From Crocinitomicaceae bacterium (GTDB lineage Bacteria; Bacteroidota; Bacteroidia; Flavobacteriales_D; Crocinitomicaceae), in the NCBI GenBank assembly GCA_024643585.1, contig JAHEMP010000021.1, forward strand, positions 1 to 16,225: a DNA stretch of 16,225 nt, given 5' to 3'. The translations under genes and the position numbers were made by a program. Positions within the stretch are counted from its first letter, which is position 1. Each line of letters begins with the position of its first letter. Below, piece after piece: positions 1 through 7,860 of the stretch. The notes under the pieces were generated by a model that was not told where the DNA came from, ran no database searches, and saw nothing but the letters and a program-made list of their open reading frames with translations.

Positions 1-1
1 A

Positions 2-1390
2 AACATAGTCGTGTCAATAGGTCGAAAATATGGGGTGATTTCGAACAAGGGAAAAGAAATTCTACCTCTAGAATATAATTTCGCCCATATATTTCCCGAG
101 ACTCGTATTCGGAAATATGGAACGCACGAATACCGTAAAGACTCGATCATAGAAGTAAGAGTTGATTCTTACTATCAGTATTTCACTCCACTAGGAAAAA
201 AACTACCCTTAACAGAACCAGAATTTGAAGAAAATCGACGCTTGGATTATGAAAAAAACCATGGTAATCGTGGTGGTAATTATGTTGAGCCCAAAAAATC
301 AACTTCCATACGTGGTCGTATAACGGCTACATCGAAAGATGAAACAGCCGTCGTATATGCAAAAATTGCGAATAACTATTTATACGGCTTGGTTGATTTA
401 AAAACGGATGTTCTTCTCTTGCCCATGGAATATAATGGCATGGGGGTTGATCGTCACAATCGAATAATAGCAAGAAAAAATGAGAAACATTTCATTTACA
501 GTGCTAGAGGCGAGACTATCGATATTGGTGAATTTGAAAATTTGCAAGAGTTCAATGGTATTTATAAAATCACAAAGGATGGTAAAACTGCCTTATTCGA
601 CTCTGATTTAAAACAGAAAACAGCATTTGTCTATGAGGATTTCGGCTCCGCAAATGGAGAGGTTATCGTTGCCAAAAAGAATGGAAAATTCGGAGTAATT
701 GGCATCGACTGTTACGAAATAACTGATTTTATTTATGACAAGGTTGAATTTTATAGATTCCAATTCGGAACACCTTCCACTGCTTTTATTGAGGTTACTT
801 TAAACAGAAAAAAAGGGTATTTAAACTTGAAAAATGAACCCTTAACAGCCTTAATTTACGATGAAATAATTCCAGAATGCACGAAAAAAAATCGTTCCAA
901 CAGATACTATTCTTCAAGTTCCATGGAACCCTTTAGTCATTATGAATACTCCAAAATGAACAGTTATTTTATTTATCGCATAGGAGAAAAATACGGTGTG
1001 CTTGACAATGAGTTCAAAACAATATTAGAACCGACTTATTTGAAAATAGAAAAATCATTCCATCCAGATTATGTGGTTATTGGAACAAAAAATGAAAAAG
1101 GCGGATTTGTTTATGGATTGTTAAACATACGAAACCAAAAAGAAATTCTACCCTATCAATATTCGCACATTGAGTTCCTTCGTAATGATTTTTTCATCAT
1201 TCAACAAGGCTCAAAATCCGGTATTTGTGATTCAAATGGCAAAGTTATCGTTCCGATTGAAGAATCAGGTGTGTTCAGTTACGATATGATTTACGAAGGA
1301 TTGCATCAATTCAGAAACGACATTAAGAATTTTTATACGGATAGTTATAGTGGTTCTTTTTCTGTTAACTTGATTCCTTTAAAAGAGTAA
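2..1390 (+). CDS. WG-repeat protein, 5' end truncated by the window
   Basis: This is the C-terminal part of a protein built from WG-type repeats (consensus roughly K-Y/F-G-V/L-x-D/N-x5-I-x-P-x-x-Y-D/E-x-I). Numbering from the GTG at 11, repeat units start near residues 3 (RKYGVISNKGKEILPLEY), 121 (YLYGLVDLKTDVLLLPMEY), 188, 223 (KNGKFGVIGIDCYEITDFIY), 265, 324 (IGEKYGVLDNEFKTILEPTY), 363 and 398, so about eight. A linker rich in charged residues (about 24-115) separates the first two. The reading frame stays open to the left edge, and position 11 falls directly in front of a repeat unit, so that GTG is probably internal and the gene begins upstream of the window. WG-repeat proteins are common in Bacteroidota; most have no known biochemical function and are thought to act as binding scaffolds. 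No catalytic domain is visible. The gene converges on hppA and is followed by a hairpin at 1401-1430. Confidence 0.8.
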   Translation, partial: NIVVSIGRKYGVISNKGKEILPLEYNFAHIFPETRIRKYGTHEYRKDSIIEVRVDSYYQYFTPLGKKLPLTEPEFEENRRLDYEKNHGNRGGNYVEPKKSTSIRGRITATSKDETAVVYAKIANNYLYGLVDLKTDVLLLPMEYNGMGVDRHNRIIARKNEKHFIYSARGETIDIGEFENLQEFNGIYKITKDGKTALFDSDLKQKTAFVYEDFGSANGEVIVAKKNGKFGVIGIDCYEITDFIYDKVEFYRFQFGTPSTAFIEVTLNRKKGYLNLKNEPLTALIYDEIIPECTKKNRSNRYYSSSSMEPFSHYEYSKMNSYFIYRIGEKYGVLDNEFKTILEPTYLKIEKSFHPDYVVIGTKNEKGGFVYGLLNIRNQKEILPYQYSHIEFLRNDFFIIQQGSKSGICDSNGKVIVPIEESGVFSYDMIYEGLHQFRNDIKNFYTDSYSGSFSVNLIPLKE

Positions 1391-1400
1391 TACACTACAT

Positions 1401-1430
1401 AAAAAAACCCTCACCAAATGGCAAGGGTTT
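1401..1430 (-). terminator. Intrinsic terminator between convergent genes
   Basis: Arms AAACCCT (1405-1411) and AGGGTTT (1424-1430) form a 7-bp stem. Read on the minus strand the stem is followed by seven T residues (complement of 1401-1407), the expected form for ending the hppA transcript. It lies 25 bases past the hppA stop codon. On the plus strand the stem is followed only by a short run of T, so it would stop the WG-repeat transcript less well. Confidence 0.75.
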
Positions 1431-1454
1431 CAATTCTATAAGGAAGAAAAATTA

Positions 1455-3950
1455 TTATTTCTTATCGTAAGCTTTCATGCAAGCTTCTTTTTCTTCAGCT
1501 GAACAACCTCTTTCGTCACACATTTTCATGCACTCTTCTTTGGTCATACCTGCTTTTTTAGCATCCATTGCACAACCTTCTCCTTTTGAACAAGATGATT
1601 TGTCTCCGCCTTTGCAACAAGCTTTCATGTCTTTATCTGCACAACAAGGCATTGTACAACCTGGTTTGCAATCTTTCATATCAGCATGATGAGCATCTGC
1701 TTTGCAACATGCTTTCTTTTCACCATGACATTCAGTTTTAGTTCCACAAGCAGCGCCGTTAGCATTTCCGCCTTCGTGACCTTGACCCAAGATTGGAGCG
1801 ATGACCAAACCGATCAAACAAGTCAATTTAATCAAGATGTTCATAGATGGCCCCGAAGTATCTTTGAATGGATCTCCAACTGTATCTCCGGTTACTGCTG
1901 CTTTGTGCGCATCAGAACCTTTGTAGGTCATTTCACCGTTGATTTCAACACCAGCTTCGAACGATTTTTTAGCGTTGTCCCATGCACCACCTGCATTGTT
2001 TTGGAAAACTGCCCAAAGAACGCCAGATACAGTAACTCCTGCCATGTAACCTCCTAACATTTCAGCAATCAATTGATTATCTGAACCGTAAACCAATTTA
2101 CCAATCAAAACAATTGCAATTGGGAAACCAATAGTTAAAATACCTGGCAACATCATTTCGCGTAAAGCTGCTTTCGTAGAGATATCTACACATTTTGCGT
2201 ATTCTGGTTTAGCCGTTCCTTCCATAATTCCTGGAATTTCTTTGAACTGACGACGAACTTCGTACACCATGTCCATTGCCGCTTTACCAACTGAATTCAT
2301 TGCCAATGCAGAGAATACTACTGGAATCATACCACCAACGAATAGCATAGCCAAAACTGGTGCTTTAAAGATGTTAATTCCATCGATACCTGTAAATGTT
2401 ACGTATGCTGCGAACAATGCCAAAGATGTCAAAGCTGCAGAAGCAATCGCGAATCCTTTACCTGTTGCCGCAGTCGTGTTACCAACTGAATCCAAAATAT
2501 CTGTTCTTTCACGAACGATTGGCTCTTGCTCACTCATTTCAGCAATACCACCTGCATTATCAGAAATTGGCCCGAATGCATCAATAGCCAATTGCATCGC
2601 TGTTGTTGCCATCATAGCAGAGGCAGCCAAAGCAACTCCGTAGAATCCAGCTAATGCATACGATCCCCAGATGGCTGCTGCGAACAACAACACCGTTGGG
2701 AAAGTAGAAATCATACCTGTAGCCAAACCAGCGATAACGTTAGTTCCTGCTCCTGTAGATGATTTTTGAACGATTTTCAAAACTGGTTTTGTACCCAATC
2801 CTGTATAGTATTCTGTTACGGATGAAATCGCTCCACCAACTACCAATCCAATGATAGTAGCATAGAATACGCGCATAGAAGAAATTTCTTTCAGCCCTTC
2901 ACCGTAGAAATTCATTTTCATTGTTTCTGGCAACATATGGTTCACCAAAAGAAAACAAGCGATAGCTGTTAATGCAATTGAAATCCAGTTACCCATGTTA
3001 AGAGCTCCTTGAACTTGTTTTTCTTTTGCATCGTTACTTTTGATTTTCACAACCAATGTTCCAATGATAGAGAACAAGATTCCGAAACCTGCAATTGCCA
3101 TTGGCAATAAGATTGGACCGATTCCACCAAATGCATCGTTGATCATACCTCCCATGTCTTTGATAACATAGTTACCCAAAACCATAGCCGCTAGAACTGT
3201 TGCCACATACGAACCGAATAAATCAGCACCCATACCAGCAACGTCACCAACGTTATCACCTACGTTATCCGCAATTGTCGCTGGATTACGTGGATCATCT
3301 TCTGGAATTCCCGCTTCAACTTTTCCTACAAGGTCAGCACCAACGTCAGCCGCTTTGGTATAAATACCGCCACCAACTCTTGCAAACAATGCAATCGACT
3401 CAGCCCCAAGAGAGAATCCAGCTAAAGTTTCCAATACGATTGTCATGTCTTCTGTAGAAGTCCAAGAACCTTTCATGAAAATTTGGAAGAATATAATAAA
3501 GAAAGCTGTTAAACCTAAAACGGCCAAACCTGCAACACCGAGTCCCATTACTGTACCTCCACCAAAAGAAACTTTCAATGCTTGTGGTAAACTTGTTTTC
3601 GCTGCTTGTGTCGTTCTAACATTTGTTTTCGTAGCGATTTTCATTCCCATGTTTCCTGCCAACGCAGAAAAGATGGCTCCAAAAACGAATGCCACAACAA
3701 TTAATATACTTGTCGTTTCAACCAACATGGAAACACCCGCAAGAACTATACTTGCTCCTAAAACGAAAATTGCTAACAAACGGTATTCAGCCTTTAAGAA
3801 AGCTAAAGCTCCTTCGTAGATGTAATCGGAAATTTCTTTCATTTTTCCATCACCTGCGTCTTGTTTCATTACCCAAGCTCTCTTGTACCACATGAATAAC
3901 AATCCTATAATTGCCATTACAATCGGTACATAAATCATCATTGAATCCAT
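1455..3950 (-). CDS. hppA: Membrane-bound K+-dependent ion-translocating pyrophosphatase with Cys-rich C-terminal tail
   Basis: Integral membrane enzyme that hydrolyses cytoplasmic pyrophosphate and pumps H+ and/or Na+ across the inner membrane. The family signatures are intact: [13 protein letters not shown] (198-210), [20 protein letters not shown] (217-236), [10 protein letters not shown] (464-473) and [18 protein letters not shown] near the end of the core. Ala494 and Gly497 in [10 protein letters not shown] are the pattern of K+-dependent enzymes; K+-independent ones have Lys at the first position. Residue 246 is Gly in GADLFGSY where many relatives have Glu, while Glu184 occurs in GAESIALF. 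The core ends near residue 721 and is followed by 110 hydrophilic residues with 16 Cys, which the catalytic core does not require. I chose ATG 3950 ([10 protein letters not shown]). A TTG at 3989 in the same frame would add 13 residues, but it lies inside the -7 promoter box. The product would be 831 residues. Confidence 0.95.
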   Translation of the reverse strand: MDSMMIYVPIVMAIIGLLFMWYKRAWVMKQDAGDGKMKEISDYIYEGALAFLKAEYRLLAIFVLGASIVLAGVSMLVETTSILIVVAFVFGAIFSALAGNMGMKIATKTNVRTTQAAKTSLPQALKVSFGGGTVMGLGVAGLAVLGLTAFFIIFFQIFMKGSWTSTEDMTIVLETLAGFSLGAESIALFARVGGGIYTKAADVGADLVGKVEAGIPEDDPRNPATIADNVGDNVGDVAGMGADLFGSYVATVLAAMVLGNYVIKDMGGMINDAFGGIGPILLPMAIAGFGILFSIIGTLVVKIKSNDAKEKQVQGALNMGNWISIALTAIACFLLVNHMLPETMKMNFYGEGLKEISSMRVFYATIIGLVVGGAISSVTEYYTGLGTKPVLKIVQKSSTGAGTNVIAGLATGMISTFPTVLLFAAAIWGSYALAGFYGVALAASAMMATTAMQLAIDAFGPISDNAGGIAEMSEQEPIVRERTDILDSVGNTTAATGKGFAIASAALTSLALFAAYVTFTGIDGINIFKAPVLAMLFVGGMIPVVFSALAMNSVGKAAMDMVYEVRRQFKEIPGIMEGTAKPEYAKCVDISTKAALREMMLPGILTIGFPIAIVLIGKLVYGSDNQLIAEMLGGYMAGVTVSGVLWAVFQNNAGGAWDNAKKSFEAGVEINGEMTYKGSDAHKAAVTGDTVGDPFKDTSGPSMNILIKLTCLIGLVIAPILGQGHEGGNANGAACGTKTECHGEKKACCKADAHHADMKDCKPGCTMPCCADKDMKACCKGGDKSSCSKGEGCAMDAKKAGMTKEECMKMCDERGCSAEEKEACMKAYDKK

Positions 3951-3986
3951 AAATTCTATTGTATAGTTTATAAAAATTTGTGCGTG

Positions 3987-4017
3987 CAAAAGTAGAAGTA
4001 TCCAACTACATAAGCAA
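3987..4017 (-). promoter_or_regulatory. Bacteroidota-type promoter of hppA
   Basis: On the minus strand a TTG (-33 element, complement of 4015-4017) is followed after exactly 20 bases by TACTTTTG (complement of 3987-3994). This matches the Bacteroidota consensus TTG-N19-21-TAnnTTTG in full. Transcription would start a few bases beyond, near 3980, giving a leader of about 30 bases before ATG 3950. It is the best promoter match I found in the window. Confidence 0.7.
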
Positions 4018-4113
4018 GTTAACTAACTAATAATTGTGCTTGTACTGATTTTTAAGGATAAGGTTACACTAAACATTCAACGCCAATTCATTTAATAAAA
4101 TTGACCCCATTCC

Positions 4114-4410
4114 CTATATCGCAGATTTTATCTTCTTTTCTAAAGTGCTTAAATCCATTCCGCCAGCTTGACGCCACAGCGTTTTACCACCTTTGAAAAG
4201 CATAAACGTAGGAACGCTTCTCACCTTAAAAAGATCCGCAGCATGCTGATTTTTGTCAACATCCACTTTGAGCACGGTAATTTGATTCCCCATTTTGGTT
4301 TTCAACTTTTCGACGATAGGTGACATGGTTTTGCAAGGTCCACACCAAGTAGCATAGAAATCAACCAAAGTTGGTTTTTCCGATTTTATTATATCGTTGA
4401 ATTTGCTCAT
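4114..4410 (-). CDS. trxA: Thioredoxin
   Basis: A small cytoplasmic disulfide reductase of 98 residues, near the usual 100-110. The redox-active site WCGPC is at residues 22-26 within FYATWCGPCKTMSPIVEKL. The thioredoxin fold is recognisable through VLKVDVDKN (about 46-54) and the cis-proline loop VRSVPTFMLFKGG (about 63-75). There is no signal peptide, so it acts in the cytoplasm, presumably reduced by thioredoxin reductase encoded elsewhere. It is transcribed divergently from the saccharopine dehydrogenase gene. A TAAATTTG box (complement of 4415-4422) sits only four bases from the ATG; if used, the mRNA would be almost leaderless, but no good -33 TTG accompanies it. hppA lies downstream on the same strand but has its own promoter. 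Confidence 0.95.
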   Translation of the reverse strand: MSKFNDIIKSEKPTLVDFYATWCGPCKTMSPIVEKLKTKMGNQITVLKVDVDKNQHAADLFKVRSVPTFMLFKGGKTLWRQAGGMDLSTLEKKIKSAI

Positions 4411-4497
4411 ATTACAAATTTAAACAATCTAGAAGCTCTTTCACATTTGAAGCATAAATTAAATTTTAACAAAATCGACGAAGAATGTTTGATTTCT

Positions 4498-4505
4498 TAT
4501 ATTTG
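4498..4505 (+). promoter_or_regulatory. -7 promoter box before saccharopine dehydrogenase
   Basis: TATATTTG matches the Bacteroidota -7 consensus TAnnTTTG and lies 17 bases before the ATG at 4523. The -33 element is imperfect: TCG at 4475-4477 with a 20-base spacer, where TTG is expected. The box is plausible from its position just upstream of the start. Confidence 0.45.
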
Positions 4506-4522
4506 TATTCTCAATTTTTCCT

Positions 4523-5860
4523 ATGAAAAACATATTACTTCTCGGTGCAGGATTATCATCCTCCTCAATTATCAGATACTTATTGGAACATTCCTTGGAA
4601 TTGAATCTGGAATTGTTGGTTGTTGACCAAAGTGAAGAATTGATACTTTCAAAGACCATGAGTCACCCAAGATCTCAAGCGCTTACCATAAATGCGCTGG
4701 ATGCCGAGGCTCGCAAACCTCATCTTCTTAAAGCTGATCTTGTTATAAGCATGTTGCCTGCTCGTTTTCATACCGAAATAGCAAAGGATTGTATTCTTTA
4801 TAAAAAGAACTTAATTACACCATCGTATATATCTCCTGAAATAATGGCTCTGCACGATGAGGCAATAAATGCTGGAATCCTTATCATGAATGAAATTGGT
4901 GTCGATCCAGGAATTGATCACATGAGCGCAATGGCAATCATTGATAAAGTAAAAGCTCAGGGTGGAAAAATGCACAGTTTCAAATCCTTTTGTGGCGGAC
5001 TTGTAGCTCCAGAGTTTGACAACAACCCTTGGCACTATAAATTTACTTGGAATCCAAGAAATGTCGTTCTCGCTGGGCAAGGTGGTGCATCCTGTTTTAT
5101 TGAGGAAAATCAATACAAATACATCCCCTATCGCAGATTGTTTAAGCGACTCGATCATGTCACCATCGATGGTTTTGGTGAATTTGAAGCCTACGCAAAT
5201 CGTGATTCTTTGAAATATCGTTCTATTTACGGTTTGGAAGGAATTCCTACCATTTATAGAGGAACTTTCCGTCGTCCTGGCTATTCGGAAGCTTGGAGCC
5301 AGATGATTGATTTGGGCTTAACGGATGATAACTATGTAATGGATCAGTCAGAAAAGCTGACTCCACGTCAATTTTTAAATGCATTCTTACCCTATCATCC
5401 TACGCGCTCTGTTGAAGATAAGTTAAAAGATTTTTTAGGGGAGGACAAATCCAACATGTTTGAAAAATTCCAATTTTTGGATTTTTTCGCGGATGCAGCG
5501 CCAATGGGTATACAAAATGCCTCGCCAGCACAATTGCTTCAGGAAATTCTTGTTCGCAAATTAAGCTTATCAAAAGGAGATAAAGATATGCTGGTCATGT
5601 ATCATGAGTTCGTTTACCATTTGAACGGAGAACAACACAGGATAACCTCCCATATGGTAAATTTAGGCGAGGACCAAACCTACACTTCGATGAGTAATAC
5701 CGTCGGTTTACCTGTTGCCATTTGTGCTAAGATGATTTTGCAAGGAAAAATAGCGCTCAAAGGTGTTCAAATGCCAATAATGAAGGATGTCTATGAGCCC
5801 ATCCTAGCTGAGCTAGATACCTTAGGAATATCATTTATTGAAAAAGAAGAGAAGATTTAA
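4523..5860 (+). CDS. Saccharopine dehydrogenase (glutamate-forming, LYS9-like)
   Basis: Oxidoreductase of the saccharopine dehydrogenase family, 445 residues. An N-terminal Rossmann fold begins at once with LLLGAGLSSSS (5-15; Gly8, Gly10). Asp35 at the end of the second strand (LLVVDQ) suggests preference for NAD over NADP. The family motif MNEIGVDPGIDHM (122-134) leads into the saccharopine dehydrogenase C-terminal domain, with SFCGGLVAPEFDNNPWHYKF (155-174) and GQGGAS (185-190). The expected reaction is saccharopine + NAD(P)+ to glutamate + alpha-aminoadipate semialdehyde. In a bacterium of this kind the likely role is lysine degradation, supported by the ALDH7 enzyme 2 kb downstream on the same strand, which uses the product. 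The 3' end overlaps the convergent lipoprotein gene by four bases. The family assignment is firm; the reaction direction and exact substrate are inferred. Confidence 0.88.
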   Translation: MKNILLLGAGLSSSSIIRYLLEHSLELNLELLVVDQSEELILSKTMSHPRSQALTINALDAEARKPHLLKADLVISMLPARFHTEIAKDCILYKKNLITPSYISPEIMALHDEAINAGILIMNEIGVDPGIDHMSAMAIIDKVKAQGGKMHSFKSFCGGLVAPEFDNNPWHYKFTWNPRNVVLAGQGGASCFIEENQYKYIPYRRLFKRLDHVTIDGFGEFEAYANRDSLKYRSIYGLEGIPTIYRGTFRRPGYSEAWSQMIDLGLTDDNYVMDQSEKLTPRQFLNAFLPYHPTRSVEDKLKDFLGEDKSNMFEKFQFLDFFADAAPMGIQNASPAQLLQEILVRKLSLSKGDKDMLVMYHEFVYHLNGEQHRITSHMVNLGEDQTYTSMSNTVGLPVAICAKMILQGKIALKGVQMPIMKDVYEPILAELDTLGISFIEKEEKI

Positions 5861-6408
5861 GGTTTATACGGACCCGTATAATTCAAACAAGGATGAGAAC
5901 CCGTGTAACAAAAGGGATTATATTGCAATGAAACAACCGTGTCAGAATTAATCTCGAAACTAAAATCAGGTCTTTCTTTCCATGCAAGAAAACACTCTTT
6001 GTCTTTGTAATTATAGTCAGCACCCAAATCTGGTGATTCCGCAACGATGAACTTTTCTAAACTTAATTTTTTAGTAGGTAACCACAACTGATATTTTCCC
6101 CCCGGTAGATTTAAGTTATAAGCACCCTCTTCGTCAGACTTAATTTCTTTCAATTCAGCACCTCTGCTGCCGTCCTCATTTTCAGAGTAAAGAATTAATG
6201 AATATTTGGGTAAAGGTTCCAAACGGACCAATTCCATCTCAGGATCGGGCGCTGCACCTCCGCAATACGGGATTGCATTTTTTAATTCAATTTTAACTGT
6301 GTGTGCCTTTATTGCAATGCCCTTGTGTGATGCGCATGATATAATTACTATGGTTGCTAATAATAGCGTCACCATTTTAAAACCCATCAAAATCTCTTTT
6401 TTCAACAT
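5857..6408 (-). CDS. Lipoprotein of unknown function
   Basis: A signal peptide with SPII lipobox is visible: MLKKEILMGFKMVTLLLATI followed by VIISC, with Cys25 as the lipidation site. The mature part, about 158 residues, is mostly beta-strand-like and contains SDEEGAYNLNLPGGKYQLWL, reminiscent of carboxypeptidase-regulatory-like or transthyretin-type domains. It also has several Cys (AIPYCGG, DKECFLA, NPFCYTGSHPCLNY) that could form disulfides after export. I do not recognise a functional family. The start is uncertain. ATG 6408 gives a basic n-region; ATG 6387 (MGFKMVTLLL) also gives a good 18-residue signal, and ATG 6438 is possible. All three overlap the end of the antiporter gene, so the two genes are probably cotranscribed. 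The 3' end overlaps the saccharopine dehydrogenase gene. Confidence 0.75.
   Translation of the reverse strand: MLKKEILMGFKMVTLLLATIVIISCASHKGIAIKAHTVKIELKNAIPYCGGAAPDPEMELVRLEPLPKYSLILYSENEDGSRGAELKEIKSDEEGAYNLNLPGGKYQLWLPTKKLSLEKFIVAESPDLGADYNYKDKECFLAWKERPDFSFEINSDTVVSLQYNPFCYTGSHPCLNYTGPYKP
5864..5881. terminator. Perfect hairpin at the junction of two convergent genes
   Basis: TTATACGG (5864-5871) and CCGTATAA (5874-5881) are exact reverse complements separated by two bases; in RNA a 7-bp stem with a four-base loop is realistic. It begins four bases after the saccharopine dehydrogenase stop and lies inside the last codons of the convergent lipoprotein gene. There is no T-run on the plus-strand side, so a terminator role is inferred from position only. 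Confidence 0.35.
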
Positions 6409-7690
6409 TTTCTTCAATTCTTTTTTTATAAATATCATTCATATTCTCTTCCTCAGAATCCGTTTTCACATTTGGAATACGACTAAATAGAACATCTGTG
6501 ACCTTTTCACCTTGGTGCATAATCAATCCGATTGTCATAATTATACTCGTAATTATTATCGGATACAAAAGCAAACCTGCATCAAATCCAGGAATATTTA
6601 TTCTTTCATCTTTTAGTATTACGAAAAACAACAATACGGTAATCAAACCCCTTGGAGCAATGTACAACTCTGGAAAAACGTTTTTAGGCGAAATAAATCG
6701 CAAGGCTAAAAAACGAATCCCATAAAGTATAAGAACAATAACCACGCCATTCACCGCCACACGCCAATCGTACAAGGAAGATAAAGTAATACTGATACCA
6801 AACAAAACGAAAAAGAAGGTTCGAACCAGAAAGGCTGATTCCAAAGTCAAATTATGAAAGTCATGTAAAATTGGCTTTACCGCTTGTCTGTCGAAATATT
6901 TTGAAAGTCGGCCCGCAAAAAATATATCCGTGTTGTTGAGGACCACACCAAAAGCAAGTATTGTGAGTAAAGAAGATAGGTGGAAGAATTTCCCTAAGGC
7001 AAACATCAACATCAAAACGGCAATTATCAAAAATAGTTTTACTTGCATTTTCAAGTGTTGAAATATGTATACCAATCCATAAGCAACAATGACGGACATT
7101 AAAATTGTGATACCAAGATTGGTAACTATACCACCAAAGGATGTTCCGCCAACAGTCCCTTCCTCACCGAGCATAAAATAAAAGACCATGATGCCGAGAA
7201 TATCTGAAAAGGTACTGTCGTAAACCATGAATTCCTTTTTTTCTCCATGTAAACCACCTACACTAGGTATTATTATGGCACTAGACATTATGCTCAACGG
7301 CACAGCATAAATCAAGCAAGTATAGTAATCAGCTCCTGGGAAAATATAATAAAACAATGCGCCGATTAAGACAATAGATCCACCCAAGGATACGGACGCA
7401 ACAGCCAGTGATCTAAGCAAAAGTCCAGATTTTTTACGTTCTAATTTCAAATCCAACGCTGCCTCTAAAACAATCATGACTAAACCAATATTGCCTAAAA
7501 TTTCCAAAAGCGAATCTATTCCCAAATCCTTATCTCTAAGCTCGGTCATGTTCATCACTAATTTTATTCCTATACCAAGAATGATCAGTAAAAGCACACT
7601 CGGAATATTCGTTTTTTTAGAAATAATATTAAAAAAGAAACTAAGAACAATTACACTTGAAAGGGATATAATTAATAGGTATGGATTCAT
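6377..7690 (-). CDS. Cation/proton antiporter (CPA family, Na+/H+ exchanger type)
   Basis: Polytopic inner-membrane protein of 437 residues with about 12 hydrophobic segments, the size and pattern of Na+/H+ exchangers of the monovalent cation:proton antiporter superfamily. Family-like stretches are MIVLEAALDLKLERKK (72-87), PLSIMSSAIIIPSVGGL (131-147) and MVYDSTFSDILGIMVFYF (155-172). In the last of these Asp163 corresponds to the ion-binding aspartate. The residue before it is Ser162, where typical CPA1 exchangers have Asn (ND motif) and CPA2 often Asp. A charged cytoplasmic tail of about 35 residues follows the last helix. It should exchange Na+ or K+ for H+; ion specificity cannot be read from sequence. 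The lipoprotein gene downstream overlaps its 3' end. ATG 7690 has a -7 box about 28 bases upstream. Confidence 0.85.
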   Translation of the reverse strand: MNPYLLIISLSSVIVLSFFFNIISKKTNIPSVLLLIILGIGIKLVMNMTELRDKDLGIDSLLEILGNIGLVMIVLEAALDLKLERKKSGLLLRSLAVASVSLGGSIVLIGALFYYIFPGADYYTCLIYAVPLSIMSSAIIIPSVGGLHGEKKEFMVYDSTFSDILGIMVFYFMLGEEGTVGGTSFGGIVTNLGITILMSVIVAYGLVYIFQHLKMQVKLFLIIAVLMLMFALGKFFHLSSLLTILAFGVVLNNTDIFFAGRLSKYFDRQAVKPILHDFHNLTLESAFLVRTFFFVLFGISITLSSLYDWRVAVNGVVIVLILYGIRFLALRFISPKNVFPELYIAPRGLITVLLFFVILKDERINIPGFDAGLLLYPIIITSIIMTIGLIMHQGEKVTDVLFSRIPNVKTDSEEENMNDIYKKRIEENVEKRDFDGF

Positions 7691-7717
7691 TCTAGCTTAT
7701 TAAAGGTTTAAGGTAAT

Positions 7718-7725
7718 CAAATATA
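7718..7725 (-). promoter_or_regulatory. -7 promoter box before the antiporter gene
   Basis: On the minus strand TATATTTG (complement of 7718-7725) matches TAnnTTTG and lies 27 bases from ATG 7690. No good TTG is found at 19-21 bases further upstream; one occurs at only 15 bases. Moderate support from the box and its position. Confidence 0.4.
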
Positions 7726-7800
7726 ACAAAAGTTTTGGCTCAATTCATTTGATACAGGCAACTCTTAGGTCAGTAAATCAATTCTAAGACGCATTTCATT

Positions 7801-7830
7801 CGCATAACTGATATAAATATTTTAACTTTG
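7801..7830 (+). promoter_or_regulatory. Probable promoter of the ALDH7 gene
   Basis: TAACTTTG at 7823-7830 matches the Bacteroidota -7 consensus. With a 21-base spacer the -33 position (7799-7801) is TTC, one base off TTG. The expected transcript start is near 7836, giving an A-rich leader of about 25 bases before ATG 7861, typical for this phylum. Confidence 0.5.
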
Positions 7831-7860
7831 TAGTAATAATAACAATAGAAATTTAACAAA

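Noticed and set aside
1477..3895. Several plus-strand open frames of 60-125 codons opposite hppA
   Set aside because: They are antisense shadows of a clear pyrophosphatase gene and show no recognisable domains or start signals.
3951..3989. Upstream TTG start of hppA adding 13 residues
   Set aside because: The TTG is part of the -7 promoter box, so it should not be in the transcript.
6206..6490. Plus-strand frame of 94 codons opposite the lipoprotein/antiporter overlap
   Set aside because: Antisense to two better-supported genes; its hydrophobic end is the complement of the lipoprotein signal region and antiporter tail.
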